From: CAVQYV01 sp963718295 [NCBI: uncultured Methylomirabilota bacterium]
GTDB taxonomy: Bacteria > Methylomirabilota > Methylomirabilia > CAVQYV01
Reading direction: 5' to 3'
Assembly: GCA_963718295.1 (NCBI GenBank)
Contig: CAVQYV010000009.1
Location: 62,001-126,000 of the forward strand
Length of the DNA stretch: 64,000 bases
The position numbers and the translations under genes are program-made. The notes beneath the pieces are model-generated. The model did no database searches. It saw only the letters and a list, made by a program, of their open reading frames with translations, and was not told the origin of the DNA. Shown piece after piece: positions 16,991-26,020 of this stretch. Within the stretch, counting starts at the first letter, position 1. Each line of letters begins with the position of its first letter.

Positions 16991-17090
16991 GACAATTTTC
17001 ACTGACAAAAGGGGCTCCGAAGAGGCCTTGCTCCCTGCAATCGTGAAGGCAGCAAGGGAGGGGAAAAGATTTCCACCTCAGCCCAGGAGG

Positions 17091-17585
17091 TTATGAATCA
17101 GGTGACACAGGGGCCATTGGGCCGGGAAGGCTGCAGATCAGTTCCTCAAGGACCTCAATCGCCCTTTTCACCTCAGGGCTCATCGGATCCAGGTACTCGC
17201 AGCCCTTGGCTTGCACCGCGAGAATGATGATCTTGCCCTTCAACTGTCTCTTGAGGTAGTCCAGAAAGAGACGAAGGGAGAGATTATGGGTAAAGAAGTT
17301 GGCGTTGGCGATCTCATCCTCCCCGATCTGTCGGATCTCTCCCGGCCTGCCCTTCCAATCGGCCGCATCTACCAGTATCAGGGTGTCCGGACCAAATTGG
17401 AGGATCTGCTTGGTATAGTTTTCGGGAGCCTCGCCGCAATCGAGGAGGGCCAACTTGCATCTTCGCCTCAAGCGCCGGATCAGCGTGGGCCCCACCCCAT
17501 CGTCTCCTCGGAGGGGATTGCCAACCCCCAGGATCATGATCCTCCCGGTCCCGGGTGCTCGGCAGGCTTCCGCTATGTTTTCCAT
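17091..17585 (-). CDS. [NiFe]-hydrogenase maturation protease (HycI/HyaD family)
   Basis: The family core starts at ILGVGNPLRGDDGVG, with the nickel-sensing acidic residues there and in ILVDAADW, and the histidine in FTHNLSLRLF. These endopeptidases remove the C-terminal tail of the hydrogenase large subunit after nickel insertion. Start choice is unsure: ATG 17585 is used. TTG 17648 (GAGGAG 4 bases upstream, overlapping the receiver-domain gene) and ATG 17540 (GGAGG close upstream) are also possible. It is the last gene of the hydrogenase operon and supports a true hydrogenase function for the complex upstream. No other hyp genes are in the window. Confidence 0.85.
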   Translation of the reverse strand: MENIAEACRAPGTGRIMILGVGNPLRGDDGVGPTLIRRLRRRCKLALLDCGEAPENYTKQILQFGPDTLILVDAADWKGRPGEIRQIGEDEIANANFFTHNLSLRLFLDYLKRQLKGKIIILAVQAKGCEYLDPMSPEVKRAIEVLEELICSLPGPMAPVSPDS

Positions 17586-17628
17586 GGCAGAGTTGTTGAG
17601 CCGTGAGACTGGGGTTGGCGGAGCGGAC

Positions 17629-18042
17629 TCAGGAGGAAACAGGCCCAAGCAACTCCTCGATCTTTCCGGCGAGGGCTTCAGGGGTCACGGGCTTTTCCAT
17701 GAATTCGTCGACCGGCAAGAAGTAAGGATGTCGAGTAAGGCTGGGGAAGGAGATATCCGCCTGCTGCTTGAGGTCCGATAGCATCAGCAGAGGAATCGAA
17801 GAGAATGGCTTATACCCTGAGGACCTTCGGACCTTCCTGGCAAAGAGGATGCCGTCGCCCCGTTGATTCATGACGAGGTCGATGACCACCAGCGCCGGCG
17901 CCGTCTCCCGCAGCTTGAAAAGGCCTTCCTCGCAGGTATTGGCCAGAATCACTTCAAATCCCTTGGCCTCGAGCGCTTGAAGGCTCGCCTGGGCGAATTC
18001 CTGGTCCTCCTCCACGATCAATATTCGGCTCTTGCTCTGCAA
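17629..18042 (-). CDS. Stand-alone response-regulator receiver protein
   Basis: A 137-residue receiver domain with no output domain. The acidic pair is E12/D13 (ILIVEEDQEF), the phospho-acceptor is D55 in ALVVIDLVMN, and the conserved lysine is in DEFMEKPVTPE near the C-terminus. It lies 15 bases after the ferredoxin-like hydrogenase subunit and just before the maturation protease, so it is cotranscribed with the hydrogenase. No cognate kinase is next to it. A regulatory input into hydrogenase activity or assembly is possible but only inferred. The receiver spacing includes an insertion (GYKPFSSIPLL), so it may be slightly atypical. Confidence 0.8.
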   Translation of the reverse strand: MQSKSRILIVEEDQEFAQASLQALEAKGFEVILANTCEEGLFKLRETAPALVVIDLVMNQRGDGILFARKVRRSSGYKPFSSIPLLMLSDLKQQADISFPSLTRHPYFLPVDEFMEKPVTPEALAGKIEELLGPVSS

Positions 18043-18057
18043 CTTTTCTCCTGCCCG

Positions 18058-18510
18058 CTATTTCTTCTCTGCCGATTCGTCCGGGCCCTCGTAGCACCTG
18101 AGCAGCTGATCTTTGTCCAGAGTGGCCAACTCGTAATCGGCTGTCAGGCGGAGGGCCTTCTTGGGGCATGCATCCACACACTGGGCACAATACAGGCACT
18201 TTCCCAGGTTGATGACCGCCCGGAATTTCTTCTTGCCGGGCTTGTCGATCTGAACCTGCACTTTCTTCTGCTGCAGCAAGGAGCGATAGGAAAACTGGTA
18301 CTTCTCCCCTGGCACTTGAAAGATCTCGATCGCTCCTGACGGGCAATCTCTCACGCACACCTTGCAACCGATGCATAGGTCGCCATCAAAAGAGATCCTC
18401 CCCCGATACCGGGGGGCGATTTTAGACTTCTCGTAGGGATAGCGACAGGTCACCGGCTCACGACACAGGCTCCCTACCAATTCCTTCAGCATCCGGGCAG
18501 GCTTCATCAT
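18058..18510 (-). CDS. Hydrogenase 2x[4Fe-4S] ferredoxin-like subunit (NuoI/HycF type)
   Basis: A 150-residue protein with two complete cluster motifs, [14 protein letters not shown] and [15 protein letters not shown], separated by about 40 residues as in NuoI, HycF and EchF. It would wire electrons from a soluble donor such as ferredoxin to the small subunit. It starts 1 base after the NuoH-like gene. The C-terminal tail (ESAEKK) is short. No NuoE/F/G NADH module is encoded nearby, so NADH is unlikely to be the direct partner. Confidence 0.9.
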   Translation of the reverse strand: MMKPARMLKELVGSLCREPVTCRYPYEKSKIAPRYRGRISFDGDLCIGCKVCVRDCPSGAIEIFQVPGEKYQFSYRSLLQQKKVQVQIDKPGKKKFRAVINLGKCLYCAQCVDACPKKALRLTADYELATLDKDQLLRCYEGPDESAEKK

Positions 18511-18511
18511 C

Positions 18512-19459
18512 TCACATCATGGCCTTTGCTATCAGGTTGATCAAGATCTGGATCAAGGCCGCAGGGGCCAGGATCTTCCAGCAGAAGGCGATCATCTGCT
18601 CGATCCGGATCCTGGCCATCAGCGCTCGCATGGTGGCCAGGACGAAAACGATGGCAATCGTCTTGCCCACAAAAAGCGCAAATCCCAGCAACCCGGGAAG
18701 GCCCAGTGATCCCCCCAGGAACACTGCGCTGATCAAGGCCGCCCCGACCACCATCTCCATATCGGTGGCCAACAGGAAGAAGGCAAGCAATCTGCCTGAG
18801 TATTCAGTAAAGGAACCGCCCACGATCTCGGTCTCCCCGTGGGGTATATCGAAGGGCACACGCTCCAACTTCCCCTGCAGGGCGATCAAGGCTACCGCCA
18901 GGCCGATCAGATTAACGAGAATGAGCGCCGGATGAGCGGACAGATAGGAGGAGATCCCCTCTATGCTCCAGGTTCCGGAAAGGATGGCCGGGCCGAGCAC
19001 AGCCATCATCATCGGCACCTCATAGGCAAATAGTTGGGTGAGAACCCTGATGGAGCCTATGGCAGCATAGGGGCTGGTAGAGCTCCAGCCCCCGAGAAAG
19101 AAGGTGACCGTGGGAATGGTAAGCAGATAGATGACGGCGATCAGATCGCCCTGAAAGGAAAAGACCGCCTCGTCACCCCACACCGGGATCATCAAGATGG
19201 AGGTACATACCGAGGCCGCCGCAATCCCGGGCAGGACCTGGAAAAGGACCCGGTCTGCCGCCTTAGGGATGATCACCTCCTTGCCCATCAGCTTGGTAAA
19301 ATCGGCGAAGGGCTGAAACCAGGGGGGACCGATTCGATATTGCATCCTGGCGTAAAACTTCCGGTCCAGCCATTCTGCTACCATCCCGTAAAAGGAAAGG
19401 AAGAGGAACCCAGGAAAGACCAATACCGCAAAGGCCGCTTGGATCGTCTCTGTCACCAT
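18512..19459 (-). CDS. Hydrogenase membrane subunit, NuoH/HycD type
   Basis: A 315-residue protein with eight hydrophobic segments. Diagnostic blocks are [25 protein letters not shown] near the start, the [21 protein letters not shown] loop, and [15 protein letters not shown] with conserved acidic residues, all typical of complex I subunit 1 and hydrogenase-4/3 subunit 4. This subunit joins the soluble arm to the membrane arm and takes part in coupling. It is contiguous with the large subunit gene (1 base apart). Confidence 0.92.
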   Translation of the reverse strand: MVTETIQAAFAVLVFPGFLFLSFYGMVAEWLDRKFYARMQYRIGPPWFQPFADFTKLMGKEVIIPKAADRVLFQVLPGIAAASVCTSILMIPVWGDEAVFSFQGDLIAVIYLLTIPTVTFFLGGWSSTSPYAAIGSIRVLTQLFAYEVPMMMAVLGPAILSGTWSIEGISSYLSAHPALILVNLIGLAVALIALQGKLERVPFDIPHGETEIVGGSFTEYSGRLLAFFLLATDMEMVVGAALISAVFLGGSLGLPGLLGFALFVGKTIAIVFVLATMRALMARIRIEQMIAFCWKILAPAALIQILINLIAKAMM

Positions 19460-19460
19460 G

Positions 19461-20660
19461 CTATTGAGAAACCCTGGAAAAGTCGATGCCCCGTCTCCGG
19501 TAGAATTCTATCGCTTTCCTCCTCAAGTCCCCCCAGTCGAGCGACAAATCCCCGCCGGCTGAGCTATGGACCTGGATGGCCCGGTCGGTACAGGAGAAAC
19601 AGGGGTCGATGGCGGCGATGACGATGGGTGCATCCGCCAGGTAACCGCCTTCGAGCATGTAGGCAACGGAGGAGAAATTGGCCAGGGTGGGTGCCCTCAC
19701 CTTGACCCGCTCCGGCCTCTCCGTCCCGTTGGATCTGACATAGTGCATATCTTCCCCCCGGGGAGCCTCGAAATGGCCGATGCCCTCTCCCGCCGGGATC
19801 CGGCGAGGAGCTTTGACCGTAAGGGGCCCCTCGGGAAGATACTTCAGCACCTGCCGGACCATCTTGTAGGACTCGAGGAGCTCGAAAACGCGCACATAGA
19901 GACGGCCAAAGACATCGCAGGAGTCGTAGGTAACCACGTTGAAATCCAGCTCATCGTATATGAGATAGGGATCATCCCTGCGGATATCGCGGGGCACATT
20001 GGAACCCCGGGCCGTCGGACCCACCGCCCCCCTTCTATGCGCCTCTTCCGTGGGCAGATGGCCCACTCCCCTCACCCGGGCGATCAAGGTAGGCTCCTCG
20101 GTGGCCAGCTGGATATAGTATTTTGTCCTTTCCTCCAGGATGTCTATCCGCTTCAGGATCTCACTGGCCTGCTCTGGAGTGATGTCCCGCCTGACCCCCC
20201 CGATGGTATTGAGGGAGTAGTGGACGCGATTCCCGGAGATCATCTCCAGACAGTCCAAGACCTGCTCCCTGTCTTTCCAGGTGTACATGAAAAGGGTGTC
20301 AAAGCCGATTTCATGACCAGCCACTCCCAGCCAGAGCAGATGGCTGTGGATGCGCTCCAACTCTCCCACCAGAACGCGGATCGCCTGTGCTCGCTTCGGC
20401 ACCTCCACTTTGGCGCAATCCTCCGTGGCCATGCAGAAACAGGTGGTATGGGCGTGAGAACAGATCCCACAGACCCTCTCAATCAGGTACAGATCCTGGA
20501 TGTAGGATCGCTGCTCGCAGGCCTTCTCTATTCCTCTATGGTTGTATCCCAGGCGAACCGAAGCGCCGACGATCTGTTCCCCCTCCAGAACCAGCATGAA
20601 ATTTCCTGGCTCCTTCAACGCCGGATGCTGAGGACCCAAGGGAATCGTTAGCTTAGGCAT
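19461..20660 (-). CDS. Group 4 [NiFe]-hydrogenase large subunit (NuoD/HycE-like)
   Basis: A 399-residue catalytic subunit starting LTIPLGPQHPALKEP as in NuoD-like proteins. Unlike complex I NuoD, both nickel-ligand pairs are present: RVCGICSHAH (C64, C67, with H71) and DPCFSCTDR (C354, C357). This is direct evidence for a hydrogen-reacting [NiFe] centre rather than a quinone site. A 39-residue tail follows R360, the position where HycI-type proteases cut, and such a protease is encoded in the operon. Together with its neighbours it should couple H2 evolution or uptake to ion pumping. Subgroup within group 4 is not settled. Confidence 0.92.
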   Translation of the reverse strand: MPKLTIPLGPQHPALKEPGNFMLVLEGEQIVGASVRLGYNHRGIEKACEQRSYIQDLYLIERVCGICSHAHTTCFCMATEDCAKVEVPKRAQAIRVLVGELERIHSHLLWLGVAGHEIGFDTLFMYTWKDREQVLDCLEMISGNRVHYSLNTIGGVRRDITPEQASEILKRIDILEERTKYYIQLATEEPTLIARVRGVGHLPTEEAHRRGAVGPTARGSNVPRDIRRDDPYLIYDELDFNVVTYDSCDVFGRLYVRVFELLESYKMVRQVLKYLPEGPLTVKAPRRIPAGEGIGHFEAPRGEDMHYVRSNGTERPERVKVRAPTLANFSSVAYMLEGGYLADAPIVIAAIDPCFSCTDRAIQVHSSAGGDLSLDWGDLRRKAIEFYRRRGIDFSRVSQ

Positions 20661-20662
20661 CT

Positions 20663-21136
20663 CTATACCTCCTCAGGATATACGTCGGAGAGCTTCCACC
20701 CCTTCCTCAGCGGGTGCTGTCCCTGAGGCCAATCGTCGGGAAGGGGATAGTGCCTCCCGGGCGCAAGGCCCTCCACCTTCGCCCCCAACATATCCTCCAA
20801 CTCTCTCTCGTAAGGCTCCGCCCCGGGAAACATGGGGGTGATGGTCTGCACCCGGGGATCAGAGAGGGGCACTTTGACCTTCAGGCTCAATATCAGCCCC
20901 TGTGAAGATAGATGATAGATGAATTCAAGGGACTCCCCCACATCCAGTCCGGTGATCGTGCCCAGATGGTCACACCCCAGCTCTTTCTGGACGAAATCCA
21001 CCACCTCCACCAGGTTCTCCCGGGGAACCTCCACATACATGCGCCTCTTGCGCTGGATCACCCAGTTGCTCAGCAGGGCCCCAAATCGCTTCTCCAGGGC
21101 CTCCCTGATGTCTTCCTCCGTTCTCCTTCCCGTCAT
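20663..21136 (-). CDS. Hydrogenase NuoC/HycE-N type subunit
   Basis: A 157-residue protein ending in the NuoC signature LPDDWPQGQHPLRKGW. Its earlier part (LGCDHLGTITGLDVGESLEFIYHLSS) also fits the 30 kDa subunit fold. It has no cofactor and helps hold the large and small subunits together. It lies 2 bases before the large subunit gene, separate from it as in complex I and in some group 4 enzymes, rather than fused as in HycE. Confidence 0.88.
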   Translation of the reverse strand: MTGRRTEEDIREALEKRFGALLSNWVIQRKRRMYVEVPRENLVEVVDFVQKELGCDHLGTITGLDVGESLEFIYHLSSQGLILSLKVKVPLSDPRVQTITPMFPGAEPYERELEDMLGAKVEGLAPGRHYPLPDDWPQGQHPLRKGWKLSDVYPEEV

Positions 21137-21158
21137 GGAAACCTCCTGCGAAAACCTC

Positions 21159-21590
21159 CTATGGTTTGAGGCTGGAGAGCAATTTCACCACGCCATCGAT
21201 GATCGCTTCCGGCCTCACTGGGCAACCAGGGATGTAGGCGGAAACGGGGATGATCTTATCCACCCCTCCCAGCACATTGTAACAGCCGTTGAAGACTCCT
21301 CCCGTGCAGGCACAGGTGCCCACGGCCACTACGAACTTGGGCTCCGCCATCTGGTTGAAGATGCGCTCCATCCTGGAGGCGACCTGTCTGGTGACTGCCC
21401 CGCAGGCAACCATCACATCCGCATGCCTTGGCGTGGCCTTGAGAAGAATCCCGAAACGCTCCAGATCGAATCTCGGGGTGAGAGCATCCAGCACTTCGAT
21501 GTCGCATGCGTTGCAGGCACCCGAGTTGAAGTGGAGGATCCAGGGGGACTTGATTCGAGACCAATTCACCAGTTTTTCAAATACCTTCAT
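21159..21590 (-). CDS. Hydrogenase small subunit, NuoB/HycG type
   Basis: A 143-residue protein with ligands for one [4Fe-4S] cluster: C26 and C29 in GACNACDIE, then one cysteine in GTCACTGG and one in PGCPVRPEA. The CxxC spacing is the hydrogenase form; complex I NuoB has adjacent cysteines. The cluster lies nearest the [NiFe] site. The gene sits between NuoA-like and NuoC-like genes, the ABCD order of a complex I operon. Confidence 0.92.
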   Translation of the reverse strand: MKVFEKLVNWSRIKSPWILHFNSGACNACDIEVLDALTPRFDLERFGILLKATPRHADVMVACGAVTRQVASRMERIFNQMAEPKFVVAVGTCACTGGVFNGCYNVLGGVDKIIPVSAYIPGCPVRPEAIIDGVVKLLSSLKP

Positions 21591-21594
21591 CGTT

Positions 21595-21933
21595 TCACCC
21601 CACGAAGAGGATGGCCAGGGTTAGGCCCACTACCACCAGATAGACGATTCCCGACCCCAAGTAAGAGGCAAGTGAGGGCGCGATCGCCAGAGTGGCTAAC
21701 ATGAGTACCGCCACATGCATCATGGTAAAGAATATGGCAAAGGGGAAGAAGTCTCCATATTCTGGCTCCGCCTTCTCTCCCGCGAATTCCTCGCCGCAGG
21801 CATAGGGCAGGTCTTTTCCCGCCGCCTTACTCTGTTTCGCCGCCAATCCCGAACTCAGACGGGAAATGGTCCATATCAGCAAAAGATAAATGGCGAAGGC
21901 AATCGGCGGCCACACCAAAAGAGAAGATTTCAT
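21595..21933 (-). CDS. NuoA-like membrane subunit
   Basis: A 112-residue protein with three hydrophobic segments. The loop block YACGEEFAGEKAEPEYGDFFPFAIFF parallels the YECG-x-EP-x-G...F motif of NuoA. In NuoA the following helix carries an acidic FDIE pattern; here it reads MMHVAVLM, so the acidic residues are replaced and a histidine is present. It lies between the NuoK-like and small-subunit genes. In complex I this subunit cages the quinone tunnel, so its retention in a hydrogenase is notable. Confidence 0.75.
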   Translation of the reverse strand: MKSSLLVWPPIAFAIYLLLIWTISRLSSGLAAKQSKAAGKDLPYACGEEFAGEKAEPEYGDFFPFAIFFTMMHVAVLMLATLAIAPSLASYLGSGIVYLVVVGLTLAILFVG

Positions 21934-21940
21934 CTTTCGA

Positions 21941-22249
21941 TCAATCCTTTAGCTTGTCCAGTTTCCAAATATCGATCGATCCCGTCACCCCGTAAGCCTT
22001 GATGATCAGTCCGAGAGCAACGGCCACCACAACCACCTCTACCACAATCATGGTGATGGCAAGGGTCTGGGCGGTGTTGATTTTTCCGGTCGCAACCCCG
22101 CTCGAGATCAACGCCAGGATGCAGCCCTTGGACAAGATCTCGACCCCAATGAGCAGGCGGAGGAGATTTCGGGAGACCAGCAGGCAGTAGAGTCCCATAA
22201 AGGCCAGCAACAGGACAAAAAACCAATTCAGTTTCAGCAGTTCCGCCAT
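21941..22249 (-). CDS. NuoK/MrpC-like membrane subunit
   Basis: ATG 22249 gives 102 residues with three hydrophobic helices, the usual size for NuoK. LLRLLIGVEILSKGCILAL carries the conserved glutamate of helix 2, and TQTLAITMIVVEVVVVAVALGLII-type helix 3 carries a second glutamate (E in MIVVEV). These two buried acids form part of the proton path in complex I. The gene begins 3 bases after the NuoJ-like stop and ends 7 bases before the NuoA-like start. Confidence 0.88.
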   Translation of the reverse strand: MAELLKLNWFFVLLLAFMGLYCLLVSRNLLRLLIGVEILSKGCILALISSGVATGKINTAQTLAITMIVVEVVVVAVALGLIIKAYGVTGSIDIWKLDKLKD

Positions 22250-22251
22250 GA

Positions 22252-22731
22252 TTAATCGCGCCTTCCCGCAAAGAATGCCCGGATCACCAGGACCCCGGCC
22301 AGGATGATACATGCCTGCCCCATCAGATCATAAATCCTGGGGCCCCAGAGCAACACCCCGACCCCAGAGGGTTCCTGAAAGCTGGGAATCTCCGGCAAGG
22401 AAGGCCCCAGCCCTCCTCCCCAAAACCAGAGTCCCGCTCCGAAAGCGGCCAACCATAGAGGGAGCAGGACAAATCTCACCCGCCCCTCCTTCATGAACAG
22501 CTCCTCTTTCCGAATCATGGAAACAGCACTCACAAAGAGGACGGTAATCAGCCCGGCGCAGACCGAAAGCTCGAAAACGGCGGCCCAGGGCGCGGATAAG
22601 GCGAAGAGGACCAAAGTGAGGGCCACGCTCGCTACTGCGAGGCTGATGGCCGCCAAGAGCATATTTCTCGAAATGACTGCCAGCACCGAAAAAAGGAGCA
22701 TGAAGATGAGGAGCAATGAATAGGAAGTCAT
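22252..22731 (-). CDS. NuoJ/MbhD-like membrane subunit
   Basis: ATG 22731 overlaps the upstream stop (ATGA), so translation is coupled; 159 residues follow. Five hydrophobic segments are visible, and AVFELSVCAGLITVLFVSAVSMI is the helix with the pi-bulge region and acidic residue typical of NuoJ helix 3. A glycine- and proline-rich loop (GGGLGPSLPEIP) precedes the last helix. It links the antiporter-like part to the NuoK/NuoA/NuoH part of the membrane arm. Confidence 0.82.
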   Translation of the reverse strand: MTSYSLLLIFMLLFSVLAVISRNMLLAAISLAVASVALTLVLFALSAPWAAVFELSVCAGLITVLFVSAVSMIRKEELFMKEGRVRFVLLPLWLAAFGAGLWFWGGGLGPSLPEIPSFQEPSGVGVLLWGPRIYDLMGQACIILAGVLVIRAFFAGRRD

Positions 22732-24182
22732 AAGAGCGCTTGCGACGCCGGATCCACCAGCCAATGGTAGATCCACGGAAAATAGAGTCCGATGATGATC
22801 ATGAGGGCCGCCAAGAGGACTACCGGGACCAACATCCCGACCCGTACCTCCCTGGCACCTTCAGTGGAGGAAACTACCTTTCCAAAAAAGACCCTCCTCT
22901 GGAGGATGAGGAAATAACCCAGGGTTAATATGCTGGCCAGAAGGGCCAGTATAGCATATCCCTGGGCCCCTCCCATCCAGAGGGCAAGGATGATGATCAG
23001 CTTGCTCCAGAAACCGGAAAGCGGGGGGATGCCTGCGGTGGACAGAAAAGCCACCACCGAGGTCCAGGTGGTCCACGGCATCCTGGACCCCAAACCCCCC
23101 AGCTTGGTCATATCCCGGGTGCCGGTGGCCTCCTCCAGGGCAGCCCCATTCAAGAAGAGGGTGGCCTTGAAGGTGGCATGATTGAAGAGATGGAAGACAG
23201 CGCCGATCAGGGCCATAGGGGTTCCCAGCCCTGCGGCCAGCACGATATACCCCACCTGGCTGATGCTGGAAAAGGCGAGCAGTCGCTTGAAATCGCGCTG
23301 CACCATGGCTGCCAATGCCCCTGCCACGATGGAAAGGGCGCCAAAGAACATGAGGGCCTGGCCCACCGAGGCATAGCCTGGAACCGCTTTCAAGAACATG
23401 CTCATGCGCAGGAGGGCATAGACCCCGGCCACCTTGGTCACGATTCCCGAGAGAAGAGCAGCAATCGCAGGAGGTGAGGGCTGATACGCGTCGGGCACCC
23501 ATCCGTGGAAAGGCACCAGTCCGGCCTTCACCATGAAACCGCACACAAAAAACCCCATCGCCAACAGGATGCCAGAATGGCTGCCTGTCTCAGGGATTCT
23601 CTCCAGCAGGCTCGAAAAAGTAGTGCCCCCCGTGTAGAGGAAGAGCAGAGCCACTCCCAGGAGGATCAATAGGGAAGCAGGGGCAGATAGGAAGAGGTAC
23701 TTCACGGCGCCTTCGATGCCATCCGAATCCCCAGCAAAGGCAATCAGGGCAAAGGCGCTGACCGCCACCACCTCCAAAAAGACATACATGGTAAAGAAAT
23801 CGCCCGTGATCACCACTCCCGCCATCCCTGCGGTGCAGATCAGGATCAGAGAGAAATAGGAGGCCCTCCTCCTGCCCTCCTTGACCGAGAAGGCGGAAAA
23901 GAGGACGCAAATCAGAGAGATCAGGAAGATCGTAACCAGCATCAGGATGGAGAATTCATCTCCCCGAAAGGGAGCTACAGGGAAGATCCCCCAAGCGGCC
24001 CGGAATTCAGCCCCCAGCTGTGCCGCCAGTGGAACTTTCATGAGCGCCACCGCCAGCCCCAGGGCCAAGACCAGGACCGAAAGCAGGTCAACCACCTGCC
24101 GGCTGAGCCGCCGAACGAAGGGGAGAATGATCGCTGCCAGGGCCGGCAAAATGACAAAGGGAACCAACCCCTCCATCACCAT
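22728..24182 (-). CDS. Antiporter-like subunit (NuoN/MrpD type)
   Basis: ATG 24182 has GGAGG 7 bases upstream; a second ATG at 24176 overlaps the upstream stop. The 484-residue product has about 14 helices. Key coupling residues are visible: glutamate in FTMYVFLEVVAVSAF (helix 5), lysine in GFMVKAGLVPFHGW (helix 7), and lysine in SGIVTKVAGVYALLR (helix 8). The family block AFSSISQVGYIVLAAGLG follows. It is one of three antiporter-type subunits here and should move protons or sodium ions when the hydrogenase turns over. Confidence 0.9.
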   Translation of the reverse strand: MVMEGLVPFVILPALAAIILPFVRRLSRQVVDLLSVLVLALGLAVALMKVPLAAQLGAEFRAAWGIFPVAPFRGDEFSILMLVTIFLISLICVLFSAFSVKEGRRRASYFSLILICTAGMAGVVITGDFFTMYVFLEVVAVSAFALIAFAGDSDGIEGAVKYLFLSAPASLLILLGVALLFLYTGGTTFSSLLERIPETGSHSGILLAMGFFVCGFMVKAGLVPFHGWVPDAYQPSPPAIAALLSGIVTKVAGVYALLRMSMFLKAVPGYASVGQALMFFGALSIVAGALAAMVQRDFKRLLAFSSISQVGYIVLAAGLGTPMALIGAVFHLFNHATFKATLFLNGAALEEATGTRDMTKLGGLGSRMPWTTWTSVVAFLSTAGIPPLSGFWSKLIIILALWMGGAQGYAILALLASILTLGYFLILQRRVFFGKVVSSTEGAREVRVGMLVPVVLLAALMIIIGLYFPWIYHWLVDPASQALL

Positions 24183-26020
24183 GGCATCCCTCCAGAGAAT
24201 CCTGCCAGGATGGCAAACAGGACAAATCCCAATAGGGCCCATGCCAGGTAAGTGGGATAGAGCGAGTTATGCGCTTTGCCTGTGGCCCTGGAAAACAACA
24301 GGGTCATGCCTGCGGGCAGGGCATCGGTAAGCCAGTCCAGGGCTCTATCCACCCAGAACAGGACCCTGCCTATCCCATAGACGAATTTCATGCCATATTC
24401 GTAGGGGTCGAAATATCCCAAGCTAGCCAGATCGTAAATCTTCCCCAGGACCGGGGCATGGTGGATGTGATCCACTGCCTGGTAGGCTTTACCGGTACGT
24501 CTTAGGCCGAATATGTGATTCAGCACCGCAACCAGGAGCGCCGCCATGGAGATGAAGAAGACGGGGCCCGGATGGAAACCCCATAGCTCCCGCTCAGGTA
24601 TGATCCCGCTCTCCGCCACCGAGGGCTGAATCAGGGAGGCCAGCGGGATCTTGGCCCCAAAGCCAAAAAGGATGCAGGTGCCAGCGAGGAGGATCATGGG
24701 TACCAGCATTTGCCACTCCGCCTCCTGGACCTGTGCCTTGTCCTTCGGCCTTGCCCCGAAATAGACGGCATGCCCCAGCTTGAGAAAAGAAGCCAGGGTC
24801 AGGATGGAACCCACCACCCCTGCCCAGAAAAATATCGGGTATCCGCTGTGCAGTGCACCCTCCACGACCATCTCCTTGGAGAAGAACCCGTTGAATGGGG
24901 GGACGCCCGATATGGAGGCCGCCGTAATGATGTAGCAGGCTGCCGTGATGGGCATATTCTTCCGCAGCCCACCTAACGCGGTGATGTCAGTGGTCCCTGC
25001 CTTCCGTTCCACCGCCCCTCCACTCAGGAAGAGGCAGGATTTATAGATGGCGTTATTGATCATGTGAAAGAGGCCGCCTGCAATGCCAATGGGGTTCCCG
25101 GTACCCAAGCCGAGTATCATATATCCTACCTGGCTGATCGCGTGATAGGAAAGGAGCCTCTTGTAGTCCTTCTGTACCAGGGCCATCGCCACCGCCAGGA
25201 GGATGGTGATGGATCCGATCGCCATGAGGAGGATCTGCAAAGGGGCGTTCAGGATGAAGAGGTCCAGGCAAATGCGGGCCAGCAGGTAAATCCCCAGGAG
25301 CTTTTCCAGTGCCCCCGGAAGGAAGGCCATGAAAGGAAGGGGGGCATCGGTGGCCGCCGCCGGGATCCAGGTATGAAAAGGCATGGAGCCGCCCTTGGAG
25401 ATGGCGCCGATCATCATCAGGATGAAGGCCGCACCAGCCCATCCCCCTGCCACCGACAGCTGGATCGAGCTGATCTTCATGGTGCCCGCGATCGTCCCCG
25501 CAATGCCAATGCCCAATAGCAGACAGAGATCGGCAACCCCCATGATGATGAAGGCCTTCATGGCGGTCGCCTTGGCATCCTTTCGTCCCAAGGCGATGAA
25601 GGTATAAAGGGTGATCAGCAGGCCCTCCCAGAAGAAGAGGAGCAGGACCAAGTTATCCGCGAGCACCGCCCCCGAGGCAAACCCCAGGGTCGCCAGAAGA
25701 TAGAAATAGTACCACCGGAGATTACCGAGTCCGGACATGAAGGCGGTGGAGTAGAGGGAAATGAGGACACCGAACCCGGCGATGGCCGCCAAGATGAATG
25801 CGCTGAAAGGATAGAGCCGCAGGGAGAATTCGAAGCCGAATCCCGCCCAGGGCAGGGTGAGGGACATACGTTCCGGGAAGAGGAGGACTGTGACCACAAA
25901 AGAAAGGAGGGATGCGAACACAGCAATGACTTCCCGCAGGCGCTTCGTCCGTTCAGAGATGAGCAGGCACAAAAGCGCCCCCACCAGGGGAAGAAATATG
26001 GGGATCAACAAGGGGTTCAC
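24176..26020 (-). CDS. Antiporter-like subunit (NuoL/HyfB type, long)
   Basis: A 614-residue polytopic protein, the length of NuoL. Coupling residues are present: glutamate in LLLFFWEGLLITLY, lysine in GAISKGGSMPFHTW, and lysine in GALEKLLGIYLLAR. YHAISQVGYMILGLG is the conserved broken-helix region. The C-terminal ~150 residues include a long amphipathic stretch (HIHHAPVLGKIYDLASLGYFDPYEYG) and a final hydrophobic helix, consistent with the lateral helix of NuoL. Start and stop overlap both neighbours by 4 to 7 bases. Confidence 0.9.
   Translation of the reverse strand: MNPLLIPIFLPLVGALLCLLISERTKRLREVIAVFASLLSFVVTVLLFPERMSLTLPWAGFGFEFSLRLYPFSAFILAAIAGFGVLISLYSTAFMSGLGNLRWYYFYLLATLGFASGAVLADNLVLLLFFWEGLLITLYTFIALGRKDAKATAMKAFIIMGVADLCLLLGIGIAGTIAGTMKISSIQLSVAGGWAGAAFILMMIGAISKGGSMPFHTWIPAAATDAPLPFMAFLPGALEKLLGIYLLARICLDLFILNAPLQILLMAIGSITILLAVAMALVQKDYKRLLSYHAISQVGYMILGLGTGNPIGIAGGLFHMINNAIYKSCLFLSGGAVERKAGTTDITALGGLRKNMPITAACYIITAASISGVPPFNGFFSKEMVVEGALHSGYPIFFWAGVVGSILTLASFLKLGHAVYFGARPKDKAQVQEAEWQMLVPMILLAGTCILFGFGAKIPLASLIQPSVAESGIIPERELWGFHPGPVFFISMAALLVAVLNHIFGLRRTGKAYQAVDHIHHAPVLGKIYDLASLGYFDPYEYGMKFVYGIGRVLFWVDRALDWLTDALPAGMTLLFSRATGKAHNSLYPTYLAWALLGFVLFAILAGFSGGMPW

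Noticed and set aside
21919-22312. Longer NuoK-like start at 22312
   Set aside because: The extra N-terminal residues overlap the NuoJ-like gene and are not membrane-like; ATG 22249 gives the normal size.
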